Shown in pieces: positions 5,369-5,904 of a stretch of 5,904 bases of DNA (the first letter of the stretch is position 1; every line of letters starts with the position of its first letter). Source of the DNA: CAZBBB01 sp964490005 (GTDB lineage Bacteria > Planctomycetota > B15-G4); NCBI GenBank assembly GCA_964490005.1, contig CAZBBB010000141.1, positions 1-5,904 on the forward strand. Direction: 5' to 3'. Under the pieces are notes generated by a model that had not been told where the DNA came from, did no database searches, and worked only from the letters and a program-made list of their open reading frames with translations. Made by a program: the position numbers and the translations under genes.

Positions 5369-5904
5369 GTGGCCGGCCGTCGGCCTGACGACTCGCTGCC
5401 GCCGCCCGCCGGGCCGGGTCCCGACTCGTCCGACTTCCTGAAGCAGCTCAGGAGCCACGCGCCGCCCGCGCGCCGCGACGCCGGCGGCGAGGAGATCGCG
5501 CGCGGCGGCATGGGCGCGATCCTGCGCGTCTGGGACGAGGACCTCAAGCGCCACCTCGCGATGAAGGTGCTGCTGCCCGACGCCGAGCGCCGCGGCGACG
5601 ACCCGGGCGAGACGACGCTGCTGCGCTTCCTCGAGGAGGCGCAGGTCACCGGCCAGCTCGACCACCCGGGCGTCGTGCCCGTGCACGAGCTGGGCGTCGA
5701 CGAGCACGGCCGGGCCTACTTCACGATGCGCCTCGTCAAGGGGCGCGACCTGCGCGAGATCTTCGCGCTCGCGCGCCACGGCGCCGAGGGCTGGAGCACG
5801 ACGCGCGTCGTGGGCGTGCTGCTCAAGGCCTGCGAGGCGCTGGCCTACGCGCACAGCAAGGGCGTCGTGCACCGCGATCTCAAGCCCGCGAACATCATGG
5901 TCGG
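5369..5904 (+). CDS. Hanks-type Ser/Thr protein kinase, N-terminal part (runs off window)
   Basis: The first 178 codons of a eukaryotic-like protein kinase, cut by the window end. A Pro/Ala-rich leader (1-40) precedes the catalytic domain. The glycine loop is IARGGMG (43-49), with Ala44 in place of the usual first glycine. The ATP-anchoring lysine is K66 in AMKVLL, the likely helix-C glutamate is E90 in FLEEAQVTGQLDHPGVVP, and the catalytic loop HRDLKPAN (168-175) has D170, K172 and N175 intact. This predicts an active enzyme as far as seen; the DFG motif, activation loop and any transmembrane or sensor domain lie outside. The GTG at 5369 is chosen because the synthase stop (5357-5359) is in the same frame just upstream and the next ATG (5510) lies inside the glycine loop. 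The gap to the synthase is 9 bases, which suggests one transcript. GGAG at 5352-5355 is a distant ribosome site, so translation may depend on coupling. Substrates are unknown. Confidence 0.88.
   Translation, partial: MAGRRPDDSLPPPAGPGPDSSDFLKQLRSHAPPARRDAGGEEIARGGMGAILRVWDEDLKRHLAMKVLLPDAERRGDDPGETTLLRFLEEAQVTGQLDHPGVVPVHELGVDEHGRAYFTMRLVKGRDLREIFALARHGAEGWSTTRVVGVLLKACEALAYAHSKGVVHRDLKPANIMV

Noticed and set aside
3962..5872. A 636-codon open frame antisense to the beta-synthase and kinase
   Set aside because: It mirrors the codon structure of the sense genes, which have clear catalytic motifs. Its translation is Ala/Arg/Asp/His/Leu/Val-rich with no recognisable domain, and it also crosses the gene boundary.

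Overview
The window looks like high-GC bacterial chromosome, most likely from Planctomycetota. That is inferred from three things: GC well above 70% in most genes, a secreted FG-GAP propeller protein with a C-terminal tail of a kind I associate with that phylum, and a Ser/Thr kinase whose glycine-loop region (EIARGGMGAILRVWDEDLKR) reads like planctomycetal Hanks-type kinases. A myxobacterium or another deep-branching high-GC lineage remains possible. No tRNA, rRNA, CRISPR array, transposase or attachment site was seen.

Layout from left to right. A SAM-dependent methyltransferase (+, 17-793) converges on a polytopic SLC13/ArsB-NhaD-like permease (-, 811-2085), with a GC-rich hairpin at the junction. 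Upstream of the permease on the same strand is a secreted seven-bladed FG-GAP (integrin-alpha-like) protein (-, 2126-3787), 40 bases away. A 195-base divergent intergenic region (3788-3982) holds a plausible sigma-70-type promoter, a 9-10-9 inverted repeat and good Shine-Dalgarno sites for both flanking genes. On the right, a pyridoxal-phosphate cystathionine beta-synthase with a C-terminal CBS-domain pair (+, 3983-5359) is followed after only 9 bases by a Ser/Thr protein kinase (+, from GTG 5369), cut off by the window end at its catalytic HRDLKPAN loop.

How they fit together. The beta-synthase and kinase are very probably co-transcribed and possibly translationally coupled. The synthase belongs to transsulfuration (serine + homocysteine to cystathionine) and has a Bateman module that could sense an adenosyl ligand; the kinase could be a functional partner or merely a neighbour. 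The permease and propeller gene may share a transcript but have no obvious common function. The methyltransferase stands alone here and probably belongs with genes to the left. Three of the five genes appear to start with GTG.

I found no clear evidence of a new defence, mobile or biosynthetic system. The points most worth a second look are the synthase-kinase pair, the dyad in the divergent promoter region, the complete propeller with its conserved-looking tail, and the hairpin abutting the permease start codon.
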